From positions 248,001-312,000 of the forward strand of contig CAWUJH010000003.1 of the NCBI GenBank assembly GCA_963922875.1: a stretch of DNA of 64,000 nucleotides. Direction: 5' to 3'. The translations under genes were made by a program, and so were the position numbers. The notes beneath the pieces were generated by a model. The model was given only the letters and a program-made list of their open reading frames with translations. It was not told the DNA's origin and did not search any database. Positions within the stretch are counted from its first letter, which is position 1. Each line of letters begins with the position of its first letter. This DNA comes from Ketobacter sp963922875. Lineage in GTDB: Bacteria > Pseudomonadota > Gammaproteobacteria > Pseudomonadales > Ketobacteraceae. Shown piece by piece: positions 55,515 to 64,000 of this stretch.

Positions 55515-56384
55515 GTGTTATCTGAACCGGAAAGGTTGGCCTATTTAGAGTCGTTGGGTATCACACAGTATATTGCTACTGTATCGATGCCCCAAGGTTT
55601 GACGCTGCCTGATTACGAATGGCCTGAGGTAGAGTCTGCGGTTGAACCTAGTTCAGCAACAGTATCTCACCGGCAAGATTCACCGACAGCAAATGCTCAG
55701 CAAAACTCAGTAACAAACTCGGTTAATGAAAGGGATTTTGCACATCAACTAAGCGCACTGACCAAGCAGATGGAACATCCTGCGAGCGCTAAGGATTTGT
55801 CACCAGATGTTCATTCTGGTCAAGAAGATCATCCGCCACCCAACGCTGATATTGCTGCGTTGGATTTGGGGCGGTTAAATAAAGGTTTGTCCGCACCTTC
55901 ACGGCCTAAACCCGCGTTAGCCAATCAAAGCCAACTTAAGTTTGCCTTACAAGTCGTCGCAACACCTAGATGCCGCTTGGTGTTTGAGCTTAGTTTGGCT
56001 GATTCTCCAGGCTTATCTTCCCTGGAAACACAATGGGTGTCAGATTTGTTATTGGCATTAGGCTTGGACCGGGAATTATCTCAATACCGCACCAAGTTAT
56101 TCCGCTGGCCGCTGGTAGATAACCCCATGATTGCAGCGGATCAGGATGCCGCAAAAGACGCATTAATCAGCTTTTTGGCCGGGGATCATCTCCACGAGAA
56201 AACCGTGTTTTTAGGCCGTTTAGCGCCCCAGGTTTTGGATATGGTTGATTGTGGAGTGCCGTTCACTGTAGCGGGGCATGAAGGGGTTTGCCTTTGGACG
56301 CACAGCTTGGCCACCCTGCAAAAGCAGTGGCGCTTGAAGGCCGAAGCCTGGACGCATTTATGTTCTTTTCTCGATAATGCTTAA
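55515..56384 (+). CDS. Probable divergent DNA polymerase III psi subunit (HolD-like)
   Basis: This 289-residue protein starts at a GTG abutting the leuA stop and is followed 11 bases later by rimI, the partner of holD in many gammaproteobacteria. The N-terminus RLAYLESLGITQYI recalls the E. coli psi motif LxxLGITQW, which binds the clamp-loader DnaX collar. The C-terminal part (SLATLQKQWRLKAEAWTHLC) recalls the alignable helix near the E. coli C-terminus. Between them sits a polar, low-complexity insert (~40-130), making it about twice the size of E. coli psi. This reading rests on context and remembered sequence, not on a search. Confidence 0.6.
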   Translation: MLSEPERLAYLESLGITQYIATVSMPQGLTLPDYEWPEVESAVEPSSATVSHRQDSPTANAQQNSVTNSVNERDFAHQLSALTKQMEHPASAKDLSPDVHSGQEDHPPPNADIAALDLGRLNKGLSAPSRPKPALANQSQLKFALQVVATPRCRLVFELSLADSPGLSSLETQWVSDLLLALGLDRELSQYRTKLFRWPLVDNPMIAADQDAAKDALISFLAGDHLHEKTVFLGRLAPQVLDMVDCGVPFTVAGHEGVCLWTHSLATLQKQWRLKAEAWTHLCSFLDNA

Positions 56385-56395
56385 ACATCGATTCG

Positions 56396-56845
56396 ATGAT
56401 TGAGAAGATAAGTTTTATGCATTTGCCTGAGATTCTGGCCGTAGAAAATAGGGCTTATCAGTTTCCCTGGACGGAAGCGATGTTTGCTGACAGTATGCGC
56501 CAACAACATCTCTGTTATGGCACATTCGATCAAGGCAAATTGCTAGCTTACTGTATTGCTTATATTGTGATTGATGAGTGTCATATTCTGAATGTTTGCG
56601 TTGACCCTCAGTATCAACGTCAGGGTTTGGCTCAGGATTTACTACGCTTTGTGCTGACAAAAGCCAAAGATTTGGGTGCCTTAGAGAGTTTTCTGGAAGT
56701 GCGTCCAAGTAACATTGCGGCCATCCAATTGTATAGTCGATTAGGGTTCGATCAGGTAGGTTTACGAAAAGCCTATTATCCTGGAGTTGACCGTAGAGAA
56801 GATGCCTGGGTGTTCCAGCTGCCATTGAATGACCTTAAGGCTTAA
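56396..56845 (+). CDS. rimI: Ribosomal protein S18 alanine N-acetyltransferase RimI
   Basis: A 149-residue GNAT-fold acetyltransferase. Its N-terminal part (LPEILAVENRAYQFPWTEAMF) and the acetyl-CoA loop QYQRQGLAQDLLRFVL followed by EVRPSNIAAIQLYSRLGF are those of RimI, which acetylates the N-terminus of ribosomal protein S18 (and may act more widely). It follows the HolD-like gene in the same operon. Confidence 0.95.
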   Translation: MIEKISFMHLPEILAVENRAYQFPWTEAMFADSMRQQHLCYGTFDQGKLLAYCIAYIVIDECHILNVCVDPQYQRQGLAQDLLRFVLTKAKDLGALESFLEVRPSNIAAIQLYSRLGFDQVGLRKAYYPGVDRREDAWVFQLPLNDLKA

Positions 56846-56940
56846 GGCAATATTTGGACGTATCTTACGGTTTTATATACAATACCGCGTTTTCTAATTC
56901 AATGAGCCCGAATTACGGGCATTAATCGGGAAGTAGAGCT

Positions 56941-58593
56941 ATGACACGTGAAGCGATGGAAGTAGACGTAGTAATTGTCGGGGCTGGACCTTCAGGTTTA
57001 GCAACGGCTTGCCGTCTGGCCCAGATAGGCCAAGAAACTGGACAAGAGCTTTCAATTGTCCTGGTGGAAAAGGGCTCAGAAGTGGGTGCTCATATTCTAT
57101 CAGGTGCGGTTATTGAGTCACGGGCTCTGGATGAACTCTTCCCCACATGGAAAGAAATGGGCGCTCCGCTCAATACTCCAGTAACCACCGATGAAGTTTA
57201 CTTTCTGACGAGCGATACGAAAGGGACCAAAGTTCCCCATTGGGGCATTCCAAAACCTATGCACAATGACGGTAACTACGTTGTCAGCTTGGGTAACGTT
57301 TGCCGCTGGTTGGCTGAGCAAGCCGAAGCGTTAGGGGTAGAGATCTACCCTGGTTTTGCTGCTGCCGAAATTCTTTATAATGAAGATGGCAGCGTGAAAG
57401 GGGTCGCCACGGGCGACATGGGCGTGAGCATGGACGGTGAGAAAAAGCCGAGCTTCGAGCCCGGTTTTGAATTACATGCTAAGTACACGGTATTTTCCGA
57501 AGGTTGCCGCGGTCATTTAGGCAAGCAAATTATCAGCAAATATAAGCTGGATGAAGGCAAAGACCCCCAGCATTATGGTATCGGTATCAAAGAGTTGTGG
57601 GATATCGACCCCGCTAAACACAAGCCTGGCCTTGTTATTCACGGTTCCGGCTGGCCGCTTACAGAGCATGGTGCTACCGGCGGATTTTTCCTATATCACG
57701 CAGAAAACAATCAAGTAGTATTGGGCTTAATTACCGATTTGAACTACAGCAATCCGTATTTAAGCCCCTTTGATGAATTTCAGCGCATGAAGCATCATCC
57801 GTTATTTAAAGACGTTCTTGCCGGTGGTAAGCGGGTATCTTACGGAGCACGGGCCATTATTAAAGGTGGTTTGTTCTCGTTACCTAAAATGACCTTCCCC
57901 GGTGGTTTATTGGTGGGTTGTGATGCTGGCACCTTGAACTACAGCAAAATCAAGGGCACTCATACTGCCATGAAGAGCGGTATGATTGCCGCTGAAACTA
58001 TTGCTGAAGCGTTGAAGGCAGAGGCCCCAGTTAAGGAACTCACTGCCTATACCACCAACTTCGAAAATTCATGGGTTTATGACGAGTTGTACCGCAGCCG
58101 TAATTTTGGTGGTGCCATGCATAAGTTTGGCATTTATTTTGGCGCAGCACTCATTTGGATAGATCAAAATATCTTCTCTGGTAAGCTACCCATGAGCATT
58201 CATGACACCAAGCCAGATTATGCGTGTACGCAGGTAGCGTCTAATTTCAGTCCCATCGATTATCCTAAGCCAGATGGCAAAATCAGCTTCGATAAATTAG
58301 GTTCAGTATTTTTATCCAATACCAACCACGAAGAAGATCAGCCCTGCCATTTGCAGCTCAAGGATCCCTCTATTCCTATAGATGTAAACTTGCCGAAGTA
58401 TGCAGAACCCGCGCAACGATATTGTCCTGCCGGTGTTTATGAAGTGGTGGAAAAAGAGGATGGTGGTAAGCGTTTCCAGATAAACGCCCAGAACTGCGTC
58501 CACTGTAAAACCTGTGACATTAAAGATCCCTCACAGAATATCGTCTGGGTGGCTCCAGAGGGCACTGGTGGACCAAATTATCCGAATATGTAA
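56941..58593 (+). CDS. Electron transfer flavoprotein-ubiquinone oxidoreductase
   Basis: ETF-QO is a membrane-associated flavoprotein that passes electrons from ETF (fatty acid and amino acid oxidation) to ubiquinone. The 550-residue protein has the FAD motif VIVGAGPSGLATACRLA at the N-terminus, LSGAVIESRALDELFP, GGLLVGCDAGTLNYSKIKGT and, near the C-terminus, the 4Fe-4S cysteines (CPAGVYEV and CVHCKTCDI). The ETF alpha and beta genes are not in the window. A strong terminator follows. Confidence 0.97.
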   Translation: MTREAMEVDVVIVGAGPSGLATACRLAQIGQETGQELSIVLVEKGSEVGAHILSGAVIESRALDELFPTWKEMGAPLNTPVTTDEVYFLTSDTKGTKVPHWGIPKPMHNDGNYVVSLGNVCRWLAEQAEALGVEIYPGFAAAEILYNEDGSVKGVATGDMGVSMDGEKKPSFEPGFELHAKYTVFSEGCRGHLGKQIISKYKLDEGKDPQHYGIGIKELWDIDPAKHKPGLVIHGSGWPLTEHGATGGFFLYHAENNQVVLGLITDLNYSNPYLSPFDEFQRMKHHPLFKDVLAGGKRVSYGARAIIKGGLFSLPKMTFPGGLLVGCDAGTLNYSKIKGTHTAMKSGMIAAETIAEALKAEAPVKELTAYTTNFENSWVYDELYRSRNFGGAMHKFGIYFGAALIWIDQNIFSGKLPMSIHDTKPDYACTQVASNFSPIDYPKPDGKISFDKLGSVFLSNTNHEEDQPCHLQLKDPSIPIDVNLPKYAEPAQRYCPAGVYEVVEKEDGGKRFQINAQNCVHCKTCDIKDPSQNIVWVAPEGTGGPNYPNM

Positions 58594-58609
58594 GTTTTTA
58601 TAAGATGCT

Positions 58610-58647
58610 AAAAAGGCCCGCTAAGCTAGCTTAGCGGGCCTTTTTTT
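58610..58647 (+). terminator. Rho-independent terminator after the ETF-QO gene
   Basis: AAAAAGGCCCGCTAAG (58610-58625) pairs with CTTAGCGGGCCTTTTT (58630-58645) around a four-base centre and is followed by Ts. It lies 17 bases after the stop and can work in both directions. Confidence 0.95.
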
Positions 58648-58857
58648 ATGGGTCAGTTTTTGTTTTTATGCTCTAAGATGGGGCGCTGTGCTCAGATGTG
58701 GGTAGTGGATAAGTCATGTGGTGAGTGAATATGTATTAGACAGCTTGTTTTTTTGGGTTTTAGCGCCGGAATGGAATTATGGATCAGTTTTTGCCTAGTA
58801 ATTACGTCTATAAAAAATTCTAACTTTACCTAATATGCTAGGCCGAGGAAAAAACTG

Positions 58858-61032
58858 ATGACTGGAATGACCCCCCGTATTGCTGCGATTAAAGAGATAA
58901 CAAACCGTCCACCTATGACCGTGGAAATGCCGGATAAACTCAGCAAAATTTGGGCTTGTGACGTGTTTAATTTGGCCACAATGGAAGAGGCTTTATCTAA
59001 AAGTGCCTTTAAGGCCATGAAAAAAACTGTTCAAACTGGGGCTGCTTTGGATCCAGCAACAGCTGACGTTGTTGCTGCGGCGATGAAAGACTGGGCGATG
59101 TCAAAAGGCGTAAAGTTTTTTTCTCACATTTTCTATCCCATGACCAACGCAACAGCAGAGAAGCATGATGGTTTCATAATAACTAACTCTGATGGCGGGG
59201 CCATTACCGAATTTACCGGAAGCTTATTAATCAAAGGCGAGCCAGATGGTTCCTCATTCCCCAATGGTAGCCTGCGGATGACTAACGCAGCACGGGGCTA
59301 TACAGCCTGGGATCCCACCAGTCCAGCCTACATAATGAATACGGCGAATGGCGCGACCTTGATGATCCCCAGCGTCTTTATGTCCTGGACCGGTGAGGCG
59401 CTGGATAAGAAGATTCCTTTGTTACGCTCTAATGCTGCGATGAATAAAGCAGCTCAGCGAGTATTGTCCCTGATGGGTGAAACCGATATTGCACCCTTGA
59501 ATTCCAGCTGCGGAGCTGAACAAGAGTATTTCTTGGTAGATGCCTTGTTTGCTAATTGTCGTCCCGATTTGTTATTGGCAGGTCGAACATTATTTGGTGC
59601 TTCTCCTGCGAAAGGTCAGGAGTTTGATGACCACTATTTTGGTGCCATACCTGAGCGCGTCCAAGTCTTTATGCAGGACTTTGAAGACAAACTGTATCGT
59701 CTAGGCATCCCCGCAAAAACCCATCATAATGAAGTGGCACCAGGGCAGTTTGAAATTGCTCCCTATTTTGAGTCGGCCAACGTAGCGTCTGATCATCAGC
59801 AATTAATGATGACAGTACTGAAAATGACAGCTAAGGAACATGGCTTTATGTGTTTATTGCACGAAAAGCCCTTTGCTGGTGTCAATGGCTCTGGCAAGCA
59901 CGTCAACTGGTCCGTGGGTAATGCAACGCAAGGCAACTTGCTCGACCCTGGCAGTACTCCAAATGAAAACCTTAACTTCTTGCTATTTTGTGGAGCCGTG
60001 ATTCGCGGGGTCCATAGCTATGGTCCGCTACTACGTGCTGTGATTGCAACTGCGTCCAATGATCATCGCCTGGGAGCCAACGAAGCGCCGCCGGCGATCT
60101 TGTCAGTTTATTTAGGCGATCAATTAGAAAAACTGTTCATGGATATTAAAGAAGGCAAACTGGAAGCCACGGCTAGTGGCGGTTATATGGATCTTGGTTT
60201 GTCGCAAATTTTGAAGTTTGAACGCGACCCCGGTGACCGTAACCGTACTTCTCCCTTTGCTTTCACAGGCAATCGTTTTGAGTTCCGTGCTGTTGGGTCT
60301 TCGCAATCAGTTTCGGGTCCATTGGTGGCTATGAACACCATGTTGGCCGACTCCCTTGAGTGGGTGGCGGACAAGCTCGAAGCTTGCCTGGCCGCCGGTG
60401 ATAATCAAACACTGGCTGTTATCAATGTGTTAAAGCAATTGATGGATGAGCACGGTAATGTGGTGTTTGGTGGTAATGGATATTCACCTGAATGGCATCG
60501 TATGGCCGTAGAAGAGCGAGGACTGAAAAACTTACCAACAACGGCCGATGCGCTACCGTACCTGCAGGACGAGAGTATTATCGATTTGTTCAAATCTACC
60601 GGCGTCTTAACACCTGTAGAATTGGAAAGCCGTTATGAAGTGTATGCTGAACAATACCTGCTCTCCATCGAAGTGGAAGCCAAATTAGTGGTGGAAATGG
60701 CTACCACAGGCATTTATCCGGCAGCAACAAGCTATTTGGCTGAGCTAGGATCTTCAATCTCTGCGGCTAGTGCTATGGGGGTGAATCTGGATAGCTCGAC
60801 TGGTAAAAAAATAGCGGAAGAGATCAACGCGATGATGGCTGCGGTGGAAAAACTCAGCGCTGCTATGGAAAAGCATGATTTTGATTCTACCAATGCGCAT
60901 ATGTCTTATGTTGCTGAAACTGTGTGTGGTTTGATGAGCGAAGTGCGTAGTCACGCTGACACCCTTGAAATGTTGGTGGCAGACGACAAGTGGCCCTTCC
61001 CGAAATACCGTGAAATGCTCTTTATTAAATAA
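58858..61032 (+). CDS. glnA: Type III glutamine synthetase
   Basis: The 724-residue length and the order of motifs (SLRMTNAARGYTAWDPTSPA near residue 140, NSSCGAEQEYFLVD near 220, AKTHHNEVAPGQFEIAP near 290, GSGKHVNWSVG, NDHRLGANEAPPAI and FRAVGSSQSVSGP) identify glutamine synthetase of the GSIII (GlnN) family, which makes glutamine from glutamate, ammonia and ATP. GAGG precedes the ATG with a 9-base spacing. GSIII is scattered in gammaproteobacteria and is usually an addition to GSI. No glnB, ntrBC or promoter signature is visible beside it. Confidence 0.95.
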   Translation: MTGMTPRIAAIKEITNRPPMTVEMPDKLSKIWACDVFNLATMEEALSKSAFKAMKKTVQTGAALDPATADVVAAAMKDWAMSKGVKFFSHIFYPMTNATAEKHDGFIITNSDGGAITEFTGSLLIKGEPDGSSFPNGSLRMTNAARGYTAWDPTSPAYIMNTANGATLMIPSVFMSWTGEALDKKIPLLRSNAAMNKAAQRVLSLMGETDIAPLNSSCGAEQEYFLVDALFANCRPDLLLAGRTLFGASPAKGQEFDDHYFGAIPERVQVFMQDFEDKLYRLGIPAKTHHNEVAPGQFEIAPYFESANVASDHQQLMMTVLKMTAKEHGFMCLLHEKPFAGVNGSGKHVNWSVGNATQGNLLDPGSTPNENLNFLLFCGAVIRGVHSYGPLLRAVIATASNDHRLGANEAPPAILSVYLGDQLEKLFMDIKEGKLEATASGGYMDLGLSQILKFERDPGDRNRTSPFAFTGNRFEFRAVGSSQSVSGPLVAMNTMLADSLEWVADKLEACLAAGDNQTLAVINVLKQLMDEHGNVVFGGNGYSPEWHRMAVEERGLKNLPTTADALPYLQDESIIDLFKSTGVLTPVELESRYEVYAEQYLLSIEVEAKLVVEMATTGIYPAATSYLAELGSSISAASAMGVNLDSSTGKKIAEEINAMMAAVEKLSAAMEKHDFDSTNAHMSYVAETVCGLMSEVRSHADTLEMLVADDKWPFPKYREMLFIK

Positions 61033-61074
61033 GCCCTCTCTTGGCTTCTCTGTAAGCCCTTTTGTCAATGTGAT

Positions 61075-61110
61075 AGGTTGCCCAATGTTATTTGGGCAAC
61101 CTTTTTTTTT
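61075..61110 (+). terminator. Rho-independent terminator after the glutamine synthetase gene
   Basis: AGGTTGCCCAA (61075-61085) pairs with TTGGGCAACCT (61092-61102), followed by a run of nine T residues. It lies about 43 bases after the stop and 43 bases before the convergent gene end. Confidence 0.95.
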
Positions 61111-61152
61111 CGCTTTTTTGCAACTCTGCAAATGAGAATGGGTTATAGCCTG

Positions 61153-62319
61153 CTAAGGACGTGGCTGTAAGTAGAGTCGAGCCTGGCTTTGGTCAATTGA
61201 AAAGATGTATTGACTCAAGAAATTCATTCCCAGTAGACCATCAATTTCCTGTGTTTCTGGCAGGGGAACTTGTAGTATCTCAATATTATTCTGTGACCAA
61301 TCATCAATGCGCATTGAATCAATTTGATAGAGCTTGCTGACAATCGCTCCATTCGCGGTGTTCACTCGAACCTGGTTTCCGGTATCTCGTAAGCGCGATG
61401 CCTGGTTCAGTTTTGCTAGAGCACGCGCGGATAACGCTGTAACGCTGGCGCCGGTATCAATCAGCAGGCGTAAAGTTACGGCTTCATTAAAGACTACATC
61501 AACCACGAAATGATCTCCGCTTTTTAGTAAGGCAATGCCCTGTGTTTGTTGCTCCAAATTGGCAATAGTTGCCATCAAGCTGGCCTTTTTATTGTCGATT
61601 TCATCCTGGTAATGTTCCGAGTAGGGGGCTAGCTCCAGTTGATATAAAGCACCTTCCAAATCGCCAGAAGCCTCGAGTTTGTTCGCCATCATTAGTACAA
61701 AGGGAGCGTATTGGGGCTGCTTTTCCAAGGCGATATTTAACAGTGCCATGGCGGTGCTTTGCGGGTTTAAACTGTTCTGTTGCTGGTCTTTTATTTCAAG
61801 TCGACTGCTAAGAAGCGCTTCTATCCGAGTTAACAGCTGCTGCTTAGCTTCGGGTTCCCAGGTCGCGTCGAAGGCTGCAAAATAGGTGTTTAGTGCCTTG
61901 TCATAGTCTTTCTTCTGCCATTCTATTTCAGCCGCCAGACGTAATATCTCGGGATCGTCATAAAAAAAGTAACGAGCGCGTTCGATCCACTGAGACAAGC
62001 GATTCCACTGCCGTTGCTTGAACAGTCCATTTAAATGTTGATGGAACAGTTTCTTTGCTACTACTAAATGTTCTGCTGGCAAATCAGGGCGAGTTAAAAA
62101 TTTAAAAGTGGATTCCACTTGGTTTAGGATAAGTTGCTGCTCAAAATTATGGGAGTCCCAGGAATCGTTTTGAGCGCTTTGATTCGCTAAATTTGCTACG
62201 TTGCTCACTGGTTGCAAAGATGCCACTGAGTGATTCCGACTCGATCCTGGTTGCGCCAGATACCAGCCAGCAACTAACCCTAATGCGAATACCAAAATAT
62301 AAGAAATGACTTTCGACAT
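61153..62319 (-). CDS. Membrane-anchored retropepsin-like aspartic protease with TPR-type helices
   Basis: The ATG at 62319 (MSKVISYILVF) gives a 388-residue protein with one N-terminal membrane segment (residues ~3-22) and a low-complexity linker. The middle (~70-260) is helical and repeat-like, with TPR-type stretches (YDKALNTYFAAFD; GDLEGALYQLELA). The C-terminal part has an aspartic protease motif RLLIDTGASVTALS (D288) and LLGMNFLSQYIFSID. This fits the clan AA, TIGR02281-type retropepsin-like family. It probably faces the periplasm. Substrate and role are unknown. Confidence 0.85.
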   Translation of the reverse strand: MSKVISYILVFALGLVAGWYLAQPGSSRNHSVASLQPVSNVANLANQSAQNDSWDSHNFEQQLILNQVESTFKFLTRPDLPAEHLVVAKKLFHQHLNGLFKQRQWNRLSQWIERARYFFYDDPEILRLAAEIEWQKKDYDKALNTYFAAFDATWEPEAKQQLLTRIEALLSSRLEIKDQQQNSLNPQSTAMALLNIALEKQPQYAPFVLMMANKLEASGDLEGALYQLELAPYSEHYQDEIDNKKASLMATIANLEQQTQGIALLKSGDHFVVDVVFNEAVTLRLLIDTGASVTALSARALAKLNQASRLRDTGNQVRVNTANGAIVSKLYQIDSMRIDDWSQNNIEILQVPLPETQEIDGLLGMNFLSQYIFSIDQSQARLYLQPRP

Positions 62320-62505
62320 GAGTGTCTCTTCGGTCCGTGTATATTTATGCTTTGACCGCAAAATTGGCCTAGTTTTCCAAAGTTCTTTCGCTAAATGCAG
62401 GATGCTCGTCGTGAGGTGGAGATTCTATTTTCAACGTGCTTTTAGCGGCATAATAAATTACATTTTATCGATTAATAATAAAAACGTTAATTTGAGGCGG
62501 CTACT

Positions 62506-63333
62506 TTGGATCTGAATAATATTGATGTACAACCACTAGTGGACAAAGGCGCAGAAATGATTATGTTCTACGCCCCTAAGTTACTGCTGGCAATTGCCAC
62601 TCTGTTTATAGGGTTATGGCTCATAAATATGGTTTGCAAAGGTGTCGGCTTTTTGTTGGAAAAGCGTGACTTCGATATATCTTTGCGCAAATGGCTTACC
62701 AGTATTATGGGAGTCGGGCTGAAAGCCTGCTTATTTATTTCCGTAATTTCCATGATTGGGGTTCAGACTACTTCGTTTATTGCCATGTTGGGTGCAGCAG
62801 GTTTGGCGATTGGGTTAGCCTTGCAGGGCAGTTTGACCAATTTTGCCGGAGGGGTATTAATTTTAGTGTTTAAGCCTTATAAAGTGGGCGATTATATCAA
62901 AACCAATGGGGAAGAGGGCTTTGTTGAAGCCATTGATATTTTCTATACCTTTGTGCGGACCATGGACAGTCGCCATGTGATTTTACCTAACGGCCCTTTA
63001 GCTAACGGTAACTTGGTGAATTACACCAAAGATGCCAATCGTCGCGTCGAACTGGCGGTTGGCATTAGTTACAACAACACATTCGACGATGCTGAAGCAG
63101 CGTTGCTGGCCATGATTAGGCAAGAGCCCAGAGTATTGAAATCCCCTGAGCCCTTTATTGGCGTAACCGGCTATGGCGACAGCTCTATCGATCTTACGAT
63201 TCGGGCTTGGTGCCGAAATGAGGATTACTGGCCGGTATTTTTTGCCCTGAATAAACAGATTAAGCCTACGCTCGATGCTGCCGGTGTCACTATTCCATTC
63301 CCGCAGCGGGATGTCCACTTGTTTCAGGAGTAA
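62506..63333 (+). CDS. mscS: Small-conductance mechanosensitive channel (MscS family)
   Basis: MscS channels release solutes when the membrane is stretched by hypo-osmotic shock. The 275-residue length matches E. coli MscS. Three membrane segments are visible, the third being the pore helix LGAAGLAIGLALQGSLTNFAGG, followed by FKPYKVGDYI and the vestibule. It starts at a TTG (LDLNNIDVQPL) with GAGGCGG upstream; an ATG 17 codons in is a less likely start, since it would remove part of the first segment. Confidence 0.96.
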   Translation: MDLNNIDVQPLVDKGAEMIMFYAPKLLLAIATLFIGLWLINMVCKGVGFLLEKRDFDISLRKWLTSIMGVGLKACLFISVISMIGVQTTSFIAMLGAAGLAIGLALQGSLTNFAGGVLILVFKPYKVGDYIKTNGEEGFVEAIDIFYTFVRTMDSRHVILPNGPLANGNLVNYTKDANRRVELAVGISYNNTFDDAEAALLAMIRQEPRVLKSPEPFIGVTGYGDSSIDLTIRAWCRNEDYWPVFFALNKQIKPTLDAAGVTIPFPQRDVHLFQE

Positions 63334-63369
63334 TATTCAAGCCTGGATGAGTGAACACGAAATATCTGA

Positions 63370-63396
63370 TTAAGGCAGTAGATTGTGCTGCCTTAA
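63370..63396. terminator. Possible hairpin terminator after mscS
   Basis: TTAAGGCAG (63370-63378) pairs with CTGCCTTAA (63388-63396) over a 9-base loop between two convergent genes. No strong T-run follows, so termination on either strand is uncertain. Confidence 0.45.
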
Positions 63397-63464
63397 TCGC
63401 TTGTGCCAACTAGAGGCCAGTACATCGGCAAGAGCGTTTCTATTCGGCCGACAAAATTTACTGA

Positions 63465-64000
63465 TTATTGCTTTCCTGCGTAAATCAGTTTTTCCTGTAG
63501 GAGACGGCCACGCTTTTGCAGGTAATGTCGTCCCTGCTTGAATGACGTTAAGGTGATATGCGTGGTAAACCGAGGACCAAATGAAATAAGGGGATACCAA
63601 GGGTATTGATGCCCTGGGAGCCCCAGCTGATCCATCTGATGTCTTTTTAAGAAAAGGCTTGTGGTGCTTAAATGGCGTTGATAAAGGGCGTGAGTCATAA
63701 ACCGGTGGAGCTTTGGGTATTGGGAATGCCAGGAGAACTTTATATTCATAGCGGAGTCCGCCAAAGCTTTACCGAGCAGTGTACTGGTTTCGTCGGGTGG
63801 ATCTTGAGTCGCCAACGACTGCACTAAGTGGAGCAATCCCTGCTTTTCCTTTGCCACCAACCACTTTTCCTCAATACCAAGTAACCACCCAACGTAGCGC
63901 CATAAAGCCATAACTGCATTAGAATCTGATCTGTTGACAGGTATCCCCAGAGCACGCAAACCTACTAAATACCCAGAGGAAAACATTTGAAGCGTTGCCA
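63465..64000 (-). CDS. C-terminal part of an oxygenase MpaB/DUF2236-family protein, running off the right edge
   Basis: The minus-strand frame is open to the window edge; codons upstream of the ATG at 63986 (ATLQMFSSGYL) continue it, so the true start is outside. The visible part has ALGIPVNRSDSNAVMALWRY, GWLLGIEEKWLV and ALADSAMNIKFSW, typical of the MpaB/latex-clearing-protein-like DUF2236 family of haem-binding oxygenase-like proteins. It is cut by the edge, so the haem-ligand histidine region cannot be checked. Function uncertain. Confidence 0.75.
   Translation of the reverse strand, partial: ATLQMFSSGYLVGLRALGIPVNRSDSNAVMALWRYVGWLLGIEEKWLVAKEKQGLLHLVQSLATQDPPDETSTLLGKALADSAMNIKFSWHSQYPKLHRFMTHALYQRHLSTTSLFLKRHQMDQLGLPGHQYPWYPLISFGPRFTTHITLTSFKQGRHYLQKRGRLLQEKLIYAGKQ

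Overview
The window is chromosomal DNA of a Gram-negative gammaproteobacterium, probably a free-living, perhaps marine, relative of the Pseudomonas/Cellvibrio/Oceanospirillum groups. Reasons: a secA-argJ-mutT block; a yacG-coaE-pilD-pilC-pilB block divergent from pilA; nadC, ampD and ampE nearby; an aceE-aceF pair of the homodimeric-E1 type; rimI preceded by a HolD-like gene; and ETF-quinone oxidoreductase. Base composition looks balanced (A+T slightly in excess), with a clearly AT-richer stretch at about 33-35.5 kb. I see no rRNA, tRNA, CRISPR array, insertion sequence or integrase gene.

Layout. 0-5 kb: secA, argJ, Nudix-ThiE fusion (+). 5-15.1 kb, one long minus-strand run: pilB-pilC-pilD, sensor kinase/response regulator, TRAP-type permease and periplasmic protein, coaE, yacG. 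15.4-17.7 kb: pilA behind a sigma-54-type promoter, then a TMTC-like membrane glycosyltransferase candidate. 17.7-19.9 kb (-): nadC and an AgcS symporter. 20.3-28.7 kb (+): DUF1631 protein, ampD, ampE, aceE, aceF. 28.8-41.1 kb: a cobalamin late-pathway region in two parts (threonine-phosphate decarboxylase, cbiB and cobQ; then cobO/pduO-type, cobU, cobT, cobC, cobS), split by an AT-rich accessory stretch with small secreted/coiled-coil proteins, a frameshifted gene and a large lipoprotein hydrolase. 41.3-46.6 kb: small protein, panE, degenerate GGDEF response regulator, ampG, alkyltransferase-like protein, HugZ-like protein, fxsA. 46.6-48.9 kb: groES-groEL with a sigma-32 promoter and a perfect CIRCE operator. 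49-53.5 kb: a membrane-protein gene interrupted by an in-frame TAG, a DUF5924/DUF2914-like membrane protein, and a chemoreceptor with unusual topology. 54-64 kb: leuA, holD-like, rimI, ETF-QO, type III glutamine synthetase, a retropepsin-like protein, MscS, and the C-terminal part of an MpaB/DUF2236 protein running off the right edge.

Functional links: AmpD, AmpE and AmpG share peptidoglycan recycling and beta-lactamase signalling. PilA/B/C/D make the core of a type IV pilus, with a possible pilin-modifying enzyme beside pilA. The eight Cob proteins cover cobyric acid amidation, aminopropanol arm attachment and lower-loop assembly but not corrin-ring synthesis, which must be elsewhere or replaced by salvage. 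Most of the window is conserved housekeeping. I did not find a convincing new multi-gene system. The best leads are the interrupted membrane-protein gene at 49 kb, the HolD-like protein at 55.5 kb, the chemoreceptor topology, the kinase-regulator-TRAP island, the pilA-linked TMTC-like protein and the phage-like protein beside the cob genes.
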